NCBI RefSeq assembly: GCF_004027225.2
Contig: NC_044288.2
Location: 20,594,744 to 20,658,743 of the forward strand
From: Strigops habroptila
Lineage: Eukaryota; Chordata; Aves; Psittaciformes; Psittacidae
Length of the DNA stretch: 64,000 bases
Direction: 5' to 3'
Part shown: positions 8,877 to 22,270 of the stretch, in pieces
Numbering within the stretch: position 1 is the first letter of the stretch
Layout: every line of letters starts with the position of its first letter
Made by a program: the position numbers and the translations under genes
Notes under the pieces: generated by a model
The model's input: the letters and a program-made list of their open reading frames with translations, nothing else
What the model was told of the DNA's origin: nothing
The model's database searches: none

Positions 8877-11800
8877 GGTGGAGCTAAAGGAGAAGTAAAC
8901 TTCAAGACCTGTGTGCAGCACATAGAGCCACCTCACATGTAAACAGGTTACTTACACTCCTAGATGTTGTAAGCTACTAGGCAAGGCCTGGAGCACAGAT
9001 GAGGAAGCAGCAAGCAGCAGTTCACCAACCACTTTTCCTGCAGACTAAAACTCTTCCCGTGGTATCTGAACAGCTATTTGCCATAGTCACAACTGTTCAG
9101 AGCAGAAGTATTAATACCACAATCATCTTGTCTAGGAGGAAGTACGCAGCATAGAAGGGACCAAAAAGTCTTTCCCCACCTGTGAATAAAGTGGTTTTTA
9201 TCACAAGCACCAAGAGCTTTGTTTTCGCCTGTGCAGGCAGCAAGAAGTCTGCTTAAAACTGTACACCACCATTTTAATAATAGTTTCTTCCAGGGTTAAG
9301 CGCTGCCTGCAGCAGACTTGTAAGTCAGGTCAGTCTGTGCATCTGGCTCTACCTTCCAAACATTCTTACCTAAGTCCTTTGAAAGTCTTTCTGTTCAGGA
9401 TGAAGGCCAGAGAAGGGAAAGTGAGCAACAGAACAAGGGTGTGAGCAGCCAAGGGATGCAGATGAGACAGTGACTAGAAACCAAGTGTTTCTGAATTGCT
9501 CTTTGGGATGCACGCTCTAGGTCTGCAGACCCAGCTGCAGGAGGAAGAAACACCCAGCGCTGACCTCTGGGACAGGCACGTGTCCTGGAGGAGATCCCAT
9601 GCAGGCAGCAAGTGCGGAAGAAGAGGTACACGACCGGGGAGCAGCGACCTGAGGACTTCAACTAAAACCTTCACGCTAGCTGCCACCAAGGCTGCTCCCT
9701 ACCCACGAGACCTCCAGAGCAGAGCCTGGGCACAGATGAGATCTAACTCCCTTGGCAAGAAAGGCATTGCATTGTTCCCTCTCCTCTCTGGGGATACTTG
9801 CTCATGCTTAACAGCTTCATGCCTGACATGTCACATTCCCCAGCCCCCCAACTCCTTCCTGCCCTGAGGCCTTCACTGTACACACAGTCCTTACCAAGAT
9901 CATATTCATATTTCAGGAAATACCTTAGCACACTCCTGAAACAGATACCAGCCAGAGCCAGATGGAAATACAATAGCCTACTTCCAAGCAAAAAAGCTCC
10001 CAAAGCTGCAAAACACTCAGAACAAGTTTGACAATCCCCAGCTCCAAACACAAACAGCTCTGAGCACAAAGCACCAAACAGCTCTGAGCACCTGAGCGCA
10101 AATCAAGTAGAAAAGAAGCAAACTGCCTGTGAGTAGGGGTAGTTTCACCTGCAAATCCCCTCTGCAAGGGACAGCTGCAGACCTAGCCCAGATTTCAGCC
10201 TGGACTCGAGCAGAAGCAACTGATGTACAATGACCCACGCCGGTATCAAGCCTGCCCTCCTCCGTGGCTGCATGACTATATCCAGCAGGTTATGAAACAT
10301 CCTGCCCCTCAGTTCTCACATGTCTAAGCAGCTCTTACAGTCACCCTAGAGAGCTGTTTCAGCTTTCAGGGAGCTGAAAGGCAACACATTGCAGAGAAAT
10401 TACCATGCCAGCGTGCCAAGTGAGAACTTTCCAGAGCCAACGCTGCACTGGCCACATTTCACACCAGGGTAAAGCCGTTCTCCTCTCACACATCGTATGT
10501 GCTCCAAGCATGAGTTATGTTCGATCATAAACTGTGCAGACGATGTTCTTGCAGCTGAGCTCAGGGCTGTGGAAGAGGTGAGTTTCCTCACCTGAACACA
10601 CAGGGATGGGATTCATTGATCTCGGAGATGATGGCAGTGATGCTCATCAGCATTTATGAAGTATAGATGTGCCCAGGAAGGATTCAACATTGCTAAAAAG
10701 CAGGGCTACAGGCATTCCTTGCAGGAGAAAAGCATTCCTTATGTTGTGCTCGAGTCTGGTTTGGTGAGCTCTCCAGAGCATTATAATCCCCATCATACAG
10801 GTTAGAAAGCATACAGGAGCTACATCAAATAAGAAATCAGCTTCTCCCCAGCTCAACAGTACAGTAATTCAGGACTTTAGACCCTTCAGTTTTCTTCTAG
10901 ACTGCAGCAGGTGCAGAGACATGTCCCAAAACTACAGAATTTGATAATTTCCTCTTTTTTTTTTAATCAGTGAAATCCTAATTTACTGGTAAAGCAAGGA
11001 GTCAACGAAGTCAACTGCAGGGCTAAGAACAGCACATTCCTCAACTTGAGTCAAGTGTTTTCATTGAAAATCAGGATCAGTCCTAGATTTAAACAAGACC
11101 TGGCTTGGAGGGATTTACACAGCAAAAACTCAGTCTTACAAGGGTCCTGCAAGAGCATTCTGAGTGACAGACAGGGGGTACAAAGTCCAGTCTTACAGCA
11201 AAGGGAACATGCCACAGAGGGTATTCTCTCAGCAAGACCCTCCTTGAGTACCACAAGCTGTGCAGCACTTGCAGTGCTGGAAAAAGCATTTACTTTACAG
11301 CATTTGCTTCTCATCCAGACTGGGAAGGACTGTCCAGAACAGCAGCCTCATTCAATCTGGTCCACTACGGAGCCAGCCTTAGTCTGGTTTAGCCAGTTTG
11401 TCTGGACCATGTATTCAGACACAGGACCTGAATTCTGAAATCCTTTTCTTTGCATTAGGCTTTTCTCAGCTTACCCTCTCCTTTAGGGCTAAAAGCAGCC
11501 AAGGTGAGGTCAGACATCAGCCCCAGGACAGCATGTTTGCCAGCAAACAGCCCCCACTGTTTGTGCAGCGAGCTGACACAAGCCAGGGACAGAGGGAGGT
11601 ATGATACAGCAGTCCTGGAGGAGGGAGCACAGCAGGTTTTAATGCACACAGTGTAAGAGGCAGATAAGAGGACAACTGCCAAGTGAGATTTCTCTTTCTG
11701 GCAGGACACCAGCTGTCTGGAGTCGCAGGTCCTGAGGGTTAAACTAAATGGAAATGCTTGGAAAAGGCCAATATAATATACAGAGAGAAGGCCTTCCGGA

Positions 11801-14609
11801 ATTGCTACATGCTGCCCTCCAAATAACCTGCTGGGTGAAGCTCAGCTTGACACGGCTTGAGAAGCAAGGGGGTAACCACTGAAAGGCACCAGAGAGCCTA
11901 ACCGGAGTGATTAGCATCCCCTCCTTTCCACATATAGAGGAGAAATCCACCCCTTGAGCAGAAGGCAGTGACTGTATCTAGGTGACCTGTTCATTCTTGC
12001 AGCTGGCCAAACATTAGGAGGCAGGCAGCATCAGTGTGACTATTACTCTTATCAGAGCCAGCTTTGCTACCCATAATCAACTTCCAGAAATAAGATTTCC
12101 AGCCTGTGTGTACAATAGGTTGAACGCAGCACCGAGCTCTGTTTGCCCTAGGCTGGGGGGAAGGCAGGCTGCTGACAGAGCCTGGCGCCCTCTGGCACAA
12201 CAGGGAAGAGCCTCATCCATTATGTTGTTATGTATTAGCAAGGGGGGTTGGGGAGGTTAAACTGGGCAAATTGCTAACATCAGCCAGTGCTTGCAAAATT
12301 ACTACGTCACATCATACTTTGGCTCATTCCACTTCTTTTTAAAGCATGCCATTACCAACTGCAGCACATTTCACCTCTAATTTACATAGACAAGAAAGCA
12401 CCTGCCGACCAGTCACCAGATACTGTGGTTTCTTTATACCAGTTGATAACGAATTACTCGGGAATGAAAATACTGGTGGGGAAACGAGATATTTTATTCC
12501 TTCAAGGCAAGCCTCTCTTGCTCAGGGCCTGGCTCCTTGTGCTGTGCTCCATGCAGGCACCGTGCTCTTACTGCGGTGTGTTTCCCAGCCTTGTTCTGCT
12601 GCAGGCGAGTTCCCTTTAGCTACCCAAACCACTGTGTGACACTGAATGGCAGATTATGGTCTTCCTGAAACTCATGCCTGTGCAGACATCATGTACACAG
12701 ACAAAACGTAGCCTTTGATTTACACAGCAGGAAAGATGCAGACAGAAATCAGCAGAAGTCAGTTCAGAGATAGAAAGCTTAATCAGATACCCTGAAGAGT
12801 AACATCCCTGAGGGTCAACATACATATTATCAGCTCTATAGGTAAAGGTCAAGTTGCTTATTTCTAATGGCCAAGTCAGTTATTAGCCCCCTGCAAGACA
12901 CAAGAAGTGTTGTTTCTCTGGAGACTTTGCTATTGGCAGCCTGGGCAAGCCCAAACCCCAGCTATCAAACCACCCAAATCCATGGTCATGAAGCTGTGTG
13001 TGTCACCTCAGCAAGTCACCTAGCCTCTCTGGCTCACTGCTCCTCCACCTGGAGAAGAAATATATGCTTCAGGACCTTTTGCACCTGTAGCACGGAGGCA
13101 GCTAGGGTGACTGTGGAGGTGCAAGCTTGCACACACTGGACTCTATCTATTCTGGGAGAAGGGACAAAGGACAACCAGCTGCCGTTATTATCTCCAGCCT
13201 CCCTCTTCTACAGTGCTGTAATTCACAGAAGTCACATGGCCAACAGCACAAGCCGATTTCTGCAACTCAGACCCTCACCATGGCTAACTAATCCTAAAGT
13301 CTAGAGTGGAATATACGTGTTCTTCTTGTTCAGCGCTGTTCTGGACTCCACCTTCCTCCAACCTTTATATATGTGCCCCTATTCAGTGTCATATTGAAAA
13401 GATTACATCCTCCCTCACCTATTTCTAGCAAAGTCATTGCTTGCTTAACAGTAATAACTTCCTCTTTCCAGCCTAGATGATGTTACCTACCCTTGCCAAG
13501 CATGCCCCAAGAAGAGGGACCGAACAATCCAGCCCAGGCTTACAGCTCCCACATTCTGAGGATGCAGAGGGCCGGGTGCTGCAGCTAGGGAGATGCATGA
13601 CTGCAGCACATGGCTGCAGAACTCACCCAGTGCTGCTCAGCCTCAGGAGGCCTTAACAGCAGCCTTTGAAACAAGGCTCAGTGGTTCATGACCTCTTCTG
13701 CAGCGTGGGTGATGAAACCAGCACTAAGTTTAAGCTGTTTCCCTGTAGCACCTCAGAGTGAGCTACATGAGGTTTTTTTTCTTCTCCAAGGGCCAGTCAG
13801 ACAGGCTGTGTCCATTGCTACTCCAGACAGGCCACAAATTGTTAGATTAAATCACACCATGTCCCATGGCAACAACAGTATGTGAAGAACGACCTTAATG
13901 TGCAATGGCCAAAAGACAGCTTTGTACAGTGGCAAAGGCCTCGGGGGAACTGTCTCAGCACTGACAATTCTCCATTGTGTCAGCTTCAATACCCACTTTA
14001 TCAGCCAGGCTTTACAGCAGCAGTACCTGAAGTACTAGTGCCTCACACAGCTGTAAAGAACTGACTTCGGTTTTGATTTGAGGTACACGTCAGTCTCATT
14101 TCTGTCCACCCCCGTTAGTCTGTCCGTGACCATGCCGGACATGCAGCACATACAAATCCTAAGTCTCCTTTCCTTCCTGACAGAGCTCCCACCTAAAGCA
14201 TAGTGCCTGGACAGCACCTGTACAGAAGCGCTCCCCACATTCCCTCCTGCAGAACAGCCCCTTTGGTAGCTCTGGCCACCCCAAGGCAGCCAGAACAGCT
14301 CTAGGTACTTCAGGCTCTTCTCAGGAAGAGTCTGTTGTGATATTCACTGCAATGGAGGAAGAGAGGTGATGATGGCTCCTGGCTTCCCAGCCTGGATGAG
14401 TATTTTTATCACTGAAGAGCTGAGGGGGCGAGTACATCCCCACGATGTATGAGCAGAGATTTTACAACCAAAGCCTGTGAAATCGTGACAAGAATAAACT
14501 TGGTCTCTAGGCAAGTGCCCTTACCAGCAAGACAGACAGTTACCAAAAAAACCCCAAGCTAAATCCTCCTCTTTCCGTGGGGAAAAGGCAGTGACCCAAA
14601 CCAACCTTA
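8877..14609. other. Repeat-free stretch of CYSTM1 intron 2
   Basis: About 5.7 kb with no CR1 copy, no recognisable exon and no tRNA-like sequence. The open frames are short and scattered over all frames. A partial CTCF-like core (gcgccctctgg) occurs near 12,186, but it is not a full motif. Confidence 0.6.
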
Positions 14610-14829
14610 CCAGAATCCCAGAGTTGTTGAGGTGGGAAGGGATCTCTGGAGATAACCAGGTCCACGCCCCTGCTTGAGCAGGGTCAGTTCCCTCTTCTTC
14701 ATTCCTCCCATCAGGTATTTATACACACGGATAGCCTTCTCTTCTCCAGGCTGAACAGTCCCTCCTCTCTCAACTCCTCATATAAAGATGCTTTGGTCCC
14801 TTAATAATCTTCTCGTCCCTCCTCTGACA
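14610..14829 (-). mobile_element. Older, diverged CR1 fragment
   Basis: This is a CR1-type antisense tail of a different subfamily from the other copies (gttgaggtgggaagggatct, then ctggagataaccaggtcca, then tcttctccaggctgaacag). It lacks the young-type landmarks and is more diverged. Confidence 0.75.
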
Positions 14830-15093
14830 ACTCAAGCCTGCACCAAGCGCTGCAGCAAGCCCCACAAGAGCCATGGGTGCCAGAGTAAACCACCATACCA
14901 TAGTGAGTACATACACAGATGGAGCAGCTAGCCACCAAGAGAAGTTACATTGTCCCCTTTCTGTTCCTCAGAAATCTGGGGTTTTCCAGATTCAGAAAAA
15001 AAGCAAAAGACCAGGAAGGATTCCAGTAGATCACTCAGAAAGGTACTGACGGGCTCAAGAAAACTGATGAGTTTGGTAGGAACTGTACATTTA

Positions 15094-15167
15094 CAGGGGG
15101 TTGGAACTGGACGAGCTTTAAGATCCCTTCCAACCCAAACCATTCTATGAGTCTATGATTCTATGAT
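15094..15167 (+). mobile_element. CR1 3' tail
   Basis: Only the last 70 bases or so of a sense CR1 remain: ggttggaactggacgagc, then cttccaacccaaacc, then attctatgagtctatgat. Confidence 0.88.
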
Positions 15168-15460
15168 AAAGCCAGCAGAAAGTATGTTTAAGAAGCTCAG
15201 CATAAGGATTCCCTTGAGGTACCAGCACTAAGGATGTTCTGCAGTACCTTCCAGTAGCCAGAGAACTGCTAGAGACACAACAACAAAAGCAAGCAGGAAA
15301 CCAGGCTATCAACAATTGCTCCTTCAAGCAAGCCTCCACCTCCCCCAGCCCTGCGAGGCTCAGACACTGGTAACCACGTTACTTCAAGGTCAACACATAC
15401 TCACATGTTTGCAAGCCAGGAAGGGTCACGATGACATGGCACCATGGCTGCTAGGCTTAC

Positions 15461-15699
15461 CTGTGTTTTTAGGCCCATCTGCATAGATTGGTCCTGGAGG
15501 CGGAGGCGCGTTCTGCCATCCATAGGGGGGATAGCCTTGGTAACCCGGCTGGCCTGGTGGGTAGGGCCCGGGAGGATTGCCCGGGTGGGGGCCGGGAGGG
15601 CCCCCCGGCTGCTGTGCATAGGGTGGGTATGGGGCGGTGGGGCCCGGGCCAGTGTAGGGTGGAGGGTTGTCGTAGTTCATGTGTGATGCAGAATCTGTC
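15461..15699 (-). CDS. CYSTM1: CYSTM1 exon 2 (start codon, Pro/Gly/Tyr-rich part)
   Basis: The exon follows a pyrimidine-rich acceptor (ttcttctgcag). It has 19 bases of 5' UTR (15681-15699), then ATG at 15680-15678 and 73 codons plus one base before the donor ACAG|GTAAGC. The protein starts MNYDNPPPYTGPGPTAPY, close to the human MNQENPPPYPGPGP start, which fixes the initiator. Residues 3-70 are a proline/glycine/tyrosine-rich cytosolic region with PPY-like motifs (NPPPY, YPPY) that could bind WW domains; that role is inference. The first exon must be noncoding and lie in the CpG island near 24.9 kb. The extra length over human falls in the PG-rich part. Confidence 0.95.
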
Positions 15700-16658
15700 C
15701 TGCAGAAGAAGGAAGACAAACACAAGAATTGGTTTGGCTTTTGTCTGCTTCATCCATGACCATGCAATCCCCACCTTAGACTGCTCTCAAATGTGAGAAA
15801 CAGACCTCAAAATACCTGGGCAAGCAGTGAGTTTATCTTTTAACGCTATCACAGGGGCATAGACTGAGTTGAAGTGATTTCTTTTAAGTGATACAGCAGA
15901 GTGACTTGCTGCTTTCCAGTCGTGCATCAGCTGTTTCACCCTAAGACATTTAACAGTCTTGTGACTGCAATGCAAAATCCTCTGCTTCCACTCAGGATTA
16001 AATTGCTTTTAAGAGAGATTTAGAAGTGATTACTTCATGTTTCTCTCTATATTAAAAAAGAAAGCCATGAAGAAATGTCCCAGACATGTTTGATAGCCTC
16101 AACAGGAGAAAGAGCGAACACAAATGTCCATTACACTCCTGCTAATTGTTACAAGCTTCTAGACCTCTGGAGCAAGGCTGTACGTGAACGATTTCCTGAC
16201 GACACTCTAACCCAGAACATCGCGTATTTTTCCAGTAATAAGCAACGGAATCATTAAGCCACAAGCAATCAGGACCTTGGACTCAGTCTCATTCAAAAAG
16301 CAGCATTAAAGACACCTCAGAGAATTGATGTTCATAAAACCTATCCAACGTATTAGTCATGGCACAGCCATCAAAAGACAAGACTGTCACAGTAATGCAA
16401 CTTTAATTAACCTCTGAGCAGCATGACTAAGCAAACCATTTCTTACATTAGGTTTCTGAAGCTTCTCCCTCTTTGAGAAACAGAAGTGTCCTTAATACCA
16501 TGTGTTCAGGAACCATCCTGATTGCAGCAACAGTACTCTGCTATTTCCTTCTACCATTATAGGGTGCAGAAGGTCACCATTTCCTCCCACATCCCACAGG
16601 CTTTAGGGAGAAATACCAGGAACATAATTTGCCTCTGTTGAAGCTTGCTGCTGCCAGC

Positions 16659-17050
16659 ATAGAATTACAGAATGGTTTGCATTGGAAAGGACCTTAAGAT
16701 CATCCAGTTCCAACCCCCTGCCACGGGCAGGGACACCTTCCACTAGAGCAGGTTGCTCCAAGCCCCTGTGTCCAACCTGGCCTTGAACACTGCCAGGGAT
16801 GGGGCAGCCACAGCTTCTCTGGGCACCCTGTTCCAGCACCTCAGCACTCTCACAGTAAAGAATTTCTTCCTTATATCTAACCTGAATCTAACCCCACTTC
16901 AGTTTGAACCCACTTCCCATTGTCCTATCCCTACAGTCCCTGATGAAGGGTCCCTCTCCAGCATCCTCGTAGGCCCCCTTCAGATACTGGAAGGCTGCCG
17001 TGAGGTCTCCACGCTGCTTCTCTTCTCCAGCCTGATCAGCATGGAGCAGG
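16659..17050 (-). mobile_element. CR1 3' fragment
   Basis: It starts with 'catagaattacagaatgg' and runs through 'ccacgggcagggacacct' and 'gccacagcttctctggg' to 'agcctgatcagcatgg'. The region beyond the shared tail differs from the 8.5-kb copy, suggesting another subfamily. Confidence 0.9.
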
Positions 17051-20000
17051 GGAAGTGGCAAGCAGGATCCTCTTTGGAGAGCGTTGGAAAGGGCAGGCAG
17101 CTGGGCTAGGTTGAGCTGGGTGCTTTGTACTCTGTACCCACTCTTGGTGATGTGCAGATTCTGAGCCCAGAGCAGACCATTACACATCCAGACTGAGCTC
17201 TGGCTCAATGAAGATTACAGAATTTCACCTCTGTAACCCCACAGCAAGCCCAGAGCAATCATGTGCCAGGCAGAAGCCAAGTGAGTCAAGCCTCTGGGGC
17301 TATGTTTAGCTGCTGCAGTCCCTGACAGGGCTGCAGTGAGCTTTGCTTGTTTACAGTTTGCTATTTCATCACTGCAGAGACCGTCCCTCCCCAGGCAAGG
17401 ATCCTCAGGCTCACTGCCTAGTTACACATTACTCCTGCCTGAATGTCACTAACAAGGTGCTCGCTGCGCACAGTCCCAGTTAACTGCTTAGGCACGCTGT
17501 TACCTTTCAAACGATATTTCTTAATGTTTTTGACAAGAGTTTTAACTGTACAGAAAATGCCAGGGACTGGAGGAATTCTATTTAGTTATTGCTTCCATTC
17601 CCAGGCCAGCCAGATGCTTAACTGCTCATCTTCAAATGGATAAGCACAACATACGTTTAACTTGAGTCTCTTTAAGCACTGTACTGCACTGCAACGCCTC
17701 TACCAAGTCTGCAGCAAGGAAATCCTCCCTTCAGAGAGCCTGCGAAAGACAGGCAGCAGGCCCTACAACTCACTTCAATGCAAAAAACTATTTGAGACAT
17801 AATGGGTCACTAATGTTCATCTAACCTAGAAAATCATCCCAAAATAGCAGCCAAAAGTAAGTTCCCAGGGAAGAACAAGGCCAGAGCGAGTGTATCATAT
17901 GCATCAATTCATTTATCTACATTTGCCATTTTAGTGCTGTAGCAAGGCTTAAAAGATGTTGCAATTCTTCAGTTGGCTGCAAACTCAAATTCAGGCAGTG
18001 GATAACTTAAACTCAGCCATCACTCTGCTCTCTTGCCACAGTGACTTCTGTTGGGACGCCCAGGGGCATCCTCCTCCTTCCAATCAGGGCTGGACATTCA
18101 CTCCCTCCCCGGTTCCCTTCAGTACCCAAGCAGGGAGCAGGCTTACTGTGCTGTGGGTGCCTGGTTTCTGTACAAGAACCCAAGGTGTGACCACTCCAAA
18201 AGCCCTTTGGAGAGCTGGTACAACTGCCAGTGGAACCACATGGGTAGAAAAGCATCTCTGCAGAAAGGTCTGAGGTGGTACCTGTTGTACTAGGCTGTAC
18301 CTGCTAAAGCTTAGAAACCACTGAACAACTGTGATAAGACGAGGGCTTGGCTAAAAGCAACAGCCCTGGGGGATGAATGAAGAAAACCGCACAACAGTAG
18401 CTCTGCAGAAGAGCCTGAGAAACTGGACAGACGCATTTAAAAACCCAAGTCTGACAGCGGCTTGAGCAAACAGGGAAAAGGTAGCACTGGGAACAAGAAA
18501 GAAATACCAGTACTCTTTGAGTATTCAGCATTTCCGTGTTAGCCATGTCAGAGCAGGTTTTGAAGATGAGGTAGGTTTGGAGCGGGGCTAGTAACTCAGT
18601 TTCTGCCTGTTAATGTGAAGGAGAAAAACTGGAGAGTCCACTAGAAGCCAGTCAGAAGAAAACAAAGCAGCAGAAAAGATGAAGAATGAGATTAAGAAGG
18701 GCATATTCCACCAGGGCAAAAGTTACTTTTTTGCCCTTTAAAGTTGAGGGTAAAGTAACACAACTGGCATTAGGCAAGAAGCAAGAGAGCATCCAGCAAG
18801 AACAGCTTCAGCAGCAATTATATTGGAGATTTATCTGTAATGAAGAACACTGAAGAATTTAACGAGGCATTCAGCAAACCCAGGAGGTAATTATGGAAAC
18901 CAGGTACTCCAGAGGTCCTAAGTACAACTTGTGTCCCATCCCGCCCAGCTCCACCTCAGCCTTCTCACAATGGTCTTTGTCCCCAGTTACATTCTTACGA
19001 AGAATTTTTCCTTGTCCCCTACTTCCACCATCAGTTACTGTCACACATATACCCTTCCCTACTTGCCCTTCTTGAACTGTGTAACAATAGGTTTTCCTCA
19101 TTCTCAGGAACTCAGACACTATTTTACATGCTTACTAACCCTGTGTACTCACTTGGGTACGTGTTTGCAAGGCAGAGCTTTGAATCATCAAGCAGATACT
19201 TTTCAGAGACATACTTGAGCTCCTAGTCAAAAGTACCATCAAGCTTTGCTATGGGTTCTCACCCCAACTAGTAATTCCATGTGAGCTGCAACCAAGGCCA
19301 ACTCCTGTGAACTTGCATCAGGGCTCATACCTGTGGGTTTCCCAATGAGAACCTCTTGGAGACAAAGCTCGAAAGAAAGAGGCCAGGGCATCTGTAAAGC
19401 TCTTTGTTTCTCATGGCACCGCAGGAGGTCCATCAGGAAGAGCCAGTACAGCACTACAGAGTCTCAGCCAATGTGAAACTCCATTTAGCACTAAACCCAG
19501 GCAACAAAGACATTTCCTTGATTGCCACTAAGCATTTGCCCTTTATGTTACTAGTTAAAAGAAATTACTAGTCCAGCTGAAACTGACAAAACATGCTCCT
19601 ATTCCTTTATCTCCCCCCATTAGTACTTTTGCTGAGAAATTCATTAATATACCATTAAGTTTCTTTAAGCTATCTTCAAGCTCCTTTGTTCCACACCACT
19701 GAGCAAACATCATTTCCCCTACCCTAACAGAAGGATTTTATTTTTAAACAAGCAGCTCACGTACCCCAAAAGGCTGCACCATCTCCCATAAGGTCTGCAG
19801 AAAAGAAATCGCTGCAGTAGGACCACACACACAATACATCATATAGAGAATACATATGGCACTATATGTGCATGTATAGAGAGAGACACACACTGATATA
19901 TCAATTCATATGAACCCTCATCCTTTGTGAGAACATTAGTCCCTCTTCATCTGTAACCTGTTTTTGACTAGGGCTTAGCAAAAGGTGCAAGTACAGAACT

Positions 20001-20400
20001 ATGATGCTTTGTACACCTTATACATGTATTTTTTTTAAACCCGTCTAATACACCCTAAAGAAAAGAATTTCAACATTAAACTTTAAAAATAACTACTTCT
20101 GACTGCTTTAAACTCACAGCCACACCAATGCAGCTCTTACAGATTAGTCAGTCACTGCTCCTCACTCTGCTCTTCCAGCACACTCATGAATTTATTATCT
20201 GTTTTTCTCCAGGCATCCCTCCTGAGCTGAGGACTCTCTGCTTCTACAAAGCTTGTCCTATTCCTTGGCAATTCTTACCACCCATTGCTGTGCCTTTAAT
20301 TTTACTGTTTCTCTGAGAGAGAGTAAGCAGGCTGCATGAAGCTGTCCTGTGCAGCACCGCAGAGGTCTTCTGCTTCCCATCCCTTGCTCTGAGCCCTGAC
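17051..20400. other. Intron 1 stretch without named features
   Basis: No CR1 or exon is recognised. A short simple-sequence zone of CA/TA and GA units lies around 19,840-19,915. Confidence 0.5.
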
Positions 20401-20401
20401 C

Positions 20402-20749
20402 AGCCTGGCCTTGAACACTCCCAGGGATGGGGCAGCCACAGCTTCTCTGGGCACCCTGTGCCAGCGCCTCAGCACCCTCACAGGGAAGAGCTTCTGCCTA
20501 AAGAGCTCATCTCAATCTCCCCTCTGGCAGGTTAAAGCCATTCCCCTTGTCCTGTCCCTACACGCCCTTGTCCAAAGCCCCTCTCCAGGTTTCCTGTAGC
20601 CCCTTTAGGCACTGGAGCTGCTCTAAGGTCTCCCCTTAAGAAGCCTTCTCTTCTCCAGGCTGCTCCAGCCCAGCTCTCTCAGCCTGGCTCCAGAGCAGAG
20701 CTGCTCCAGCCCTCGCAGCAGCTCCATGGCCTCCTCTGGACTCACTCAA
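20402..20749 (-). mobile_element. CR1 fragment lacking its 3' terminal repeats
   Basis: It begins inside the element at 'cctggccttgaacact' and continues to 'tctggactcactc'. The terminal part with octamer repeats is absent, so this copy was cut at both ends. It closely resembles the 21.76-kb copy. Confidence 0.9.
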
Positions 20750-21756
20750 GCAGGTGAATATAAAGGCAAGAAGTTGTTTTTTTCTAGGGCAGCAGAACAA
20801 GCACCACACTTCATATCCTGCAAAATGTGATTCAGGAAGAATCCCATTTCGGGCATGTAAGATACCGATTCAGCTGGCCTTTGCACAGATGAAGATGGAG
20901 GGCACAGTTAGAGGCACAGATCCTGAGAAGGGCAACCAGCGCACCCTCATGTAACCCACCCCTTCCAATGCCTGCAGCGCTAGGAAGTAGTTTTCCAATA
21001 CAGAGCTCTAATGGAAAGTACATTTAACATCAACAATCCAGCTCCTGGCAACCAGCCTAGCATTTAAATTACATTTCATATGAACAGCACCCAAATGAAA
21101 AAAAGCACAAGTGGCTTTCAAATGGCACTGGTTCTGTGTTTCCCTCTTACCAGCGTCTTTGCAAGCTCCATTAGTGATTGCATGAAAGGTACATTAAAGA
21201 TAAACTGTAAGAGATTCCATTCTTGCTCCATTCACTTCCAGGAAGAGCTTCCTCCCAGGTTTGCCCATGCAATTCACTATCAACCTACAGTAATAGCTGC
21301 AGGAGAACTGCACAAGAATTGAATCCACTTTGTGTGACAGAAGTTGCTCAAAACTGCTCTAATTCCCAAAATGCAGAAGTGAAAAGCCCAGCATTGTGCT
21401 GCAAAAGAAAAGCCAGAAACGCTGCTTTGTTCAACCCCATTTCCCTAAGAGACACTCAGGGCTACTGGGACACCCTACGGTCATTAGGAAGAGGTGCATT
21501 TCCTCACCTTAATTTGAATGGCTGCCAAGTATTTCCTGCACCAAAACACCTCAGCTGCTGAAGCCACCAGATCAGGCAGCTCCGTAGAGAGAACAGCAGT
21601 GGTTTGGATGAATAAGCATTTAACCTTCTGTGTTCCTGAGCTAGGTATTCCCTTCTCCCAGTACCCTCCAAGCCCTTCAGAGGCCTGAAGTCTGCTTCTC
21701 TGTGCAAATGGAGAGTGCAGCTGATATGCGAGGCTGATACTGGTGTCATAGCAACA

Positions 21757-22270
21757 TAGAATCATGGAATGGTTTGGGTTAGAAGGGACCTTAAAGCTCA
21801 TCCAGTTCCAACCCTCTGCCATAGGCAGGGACACCTTCCACTTGAGCAGGTTACTCCAAGCCCCGTCCAACCTGGCCTTGAACATTGCCAGGGATGGGGC
21901 AGCCACAGCTTCTCTGGGCACCCTGTGCCAGCACCTCAGCACCCTCACAGGGAAGAACTTCTGCCTAAGAGCTCATCTCAATCTCCCCTCTGGCAGGTTA
22001 AAGCCATTCCCCTTGTCCTGTCCCTACACGCCCTTGTCCAAAGCCCCTCTCCAGGTTTCCTGGAGCCCCTTTAGGCACTGGAGCTGCTCTAAGTCTCCCC
22101 TTCAGGAGCCTTCTCTTCTCCAGGCTGCCCCAGCCCAGCTCTCTCAGCCTGGCTCCAGAGCAGAGCTGCTCCAGCCCTCGCAGCATCTCTGTGGCCTCCT
22201 CTGGACTTGCTCCAACAACTCCACGTCCCTCTTGTGTTGTTATGCCAGAGCGGGACATAGGACTGCAGGT
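21757..22270 (-). mobile_element. CR1 3' fragment (longest in window)
   Basis: It starts 'atagaatcatggaatgg' and carries all the standard landmarks. It continues past 'ccaacaactccacgtccctc' and ends near 'ataggactgcagg'. At about 510 bases it is the longest copy here. Confidence 0.92.

Larger units (their letters stand above)
6262..15460 (-). other. CYSTM1: CYSTM1 intron 2
   Basis: A 9.2-kb intron, bounded by the donor ACAG|GTAAGC at 15460 and the CCGCAG acceptor at 6262. It holds a CR1 inverted pair (6326-6530), a 335-bp CR1 (8541-8876), an older CR1 (14,610-14,829) and a CR1 tail (15,094-15,167). Outside these I see no exon-like open frame with splice signals; the rest is unique-looking AT-moderate sequence. 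Confidence 0.9.

Noticed and set aside
12180..12200. Possible CTCF site (gcgccctctgg)
   Set aside because: Only the inner core matches; three flanking consensus positions fail, unlike the site at 35,136.
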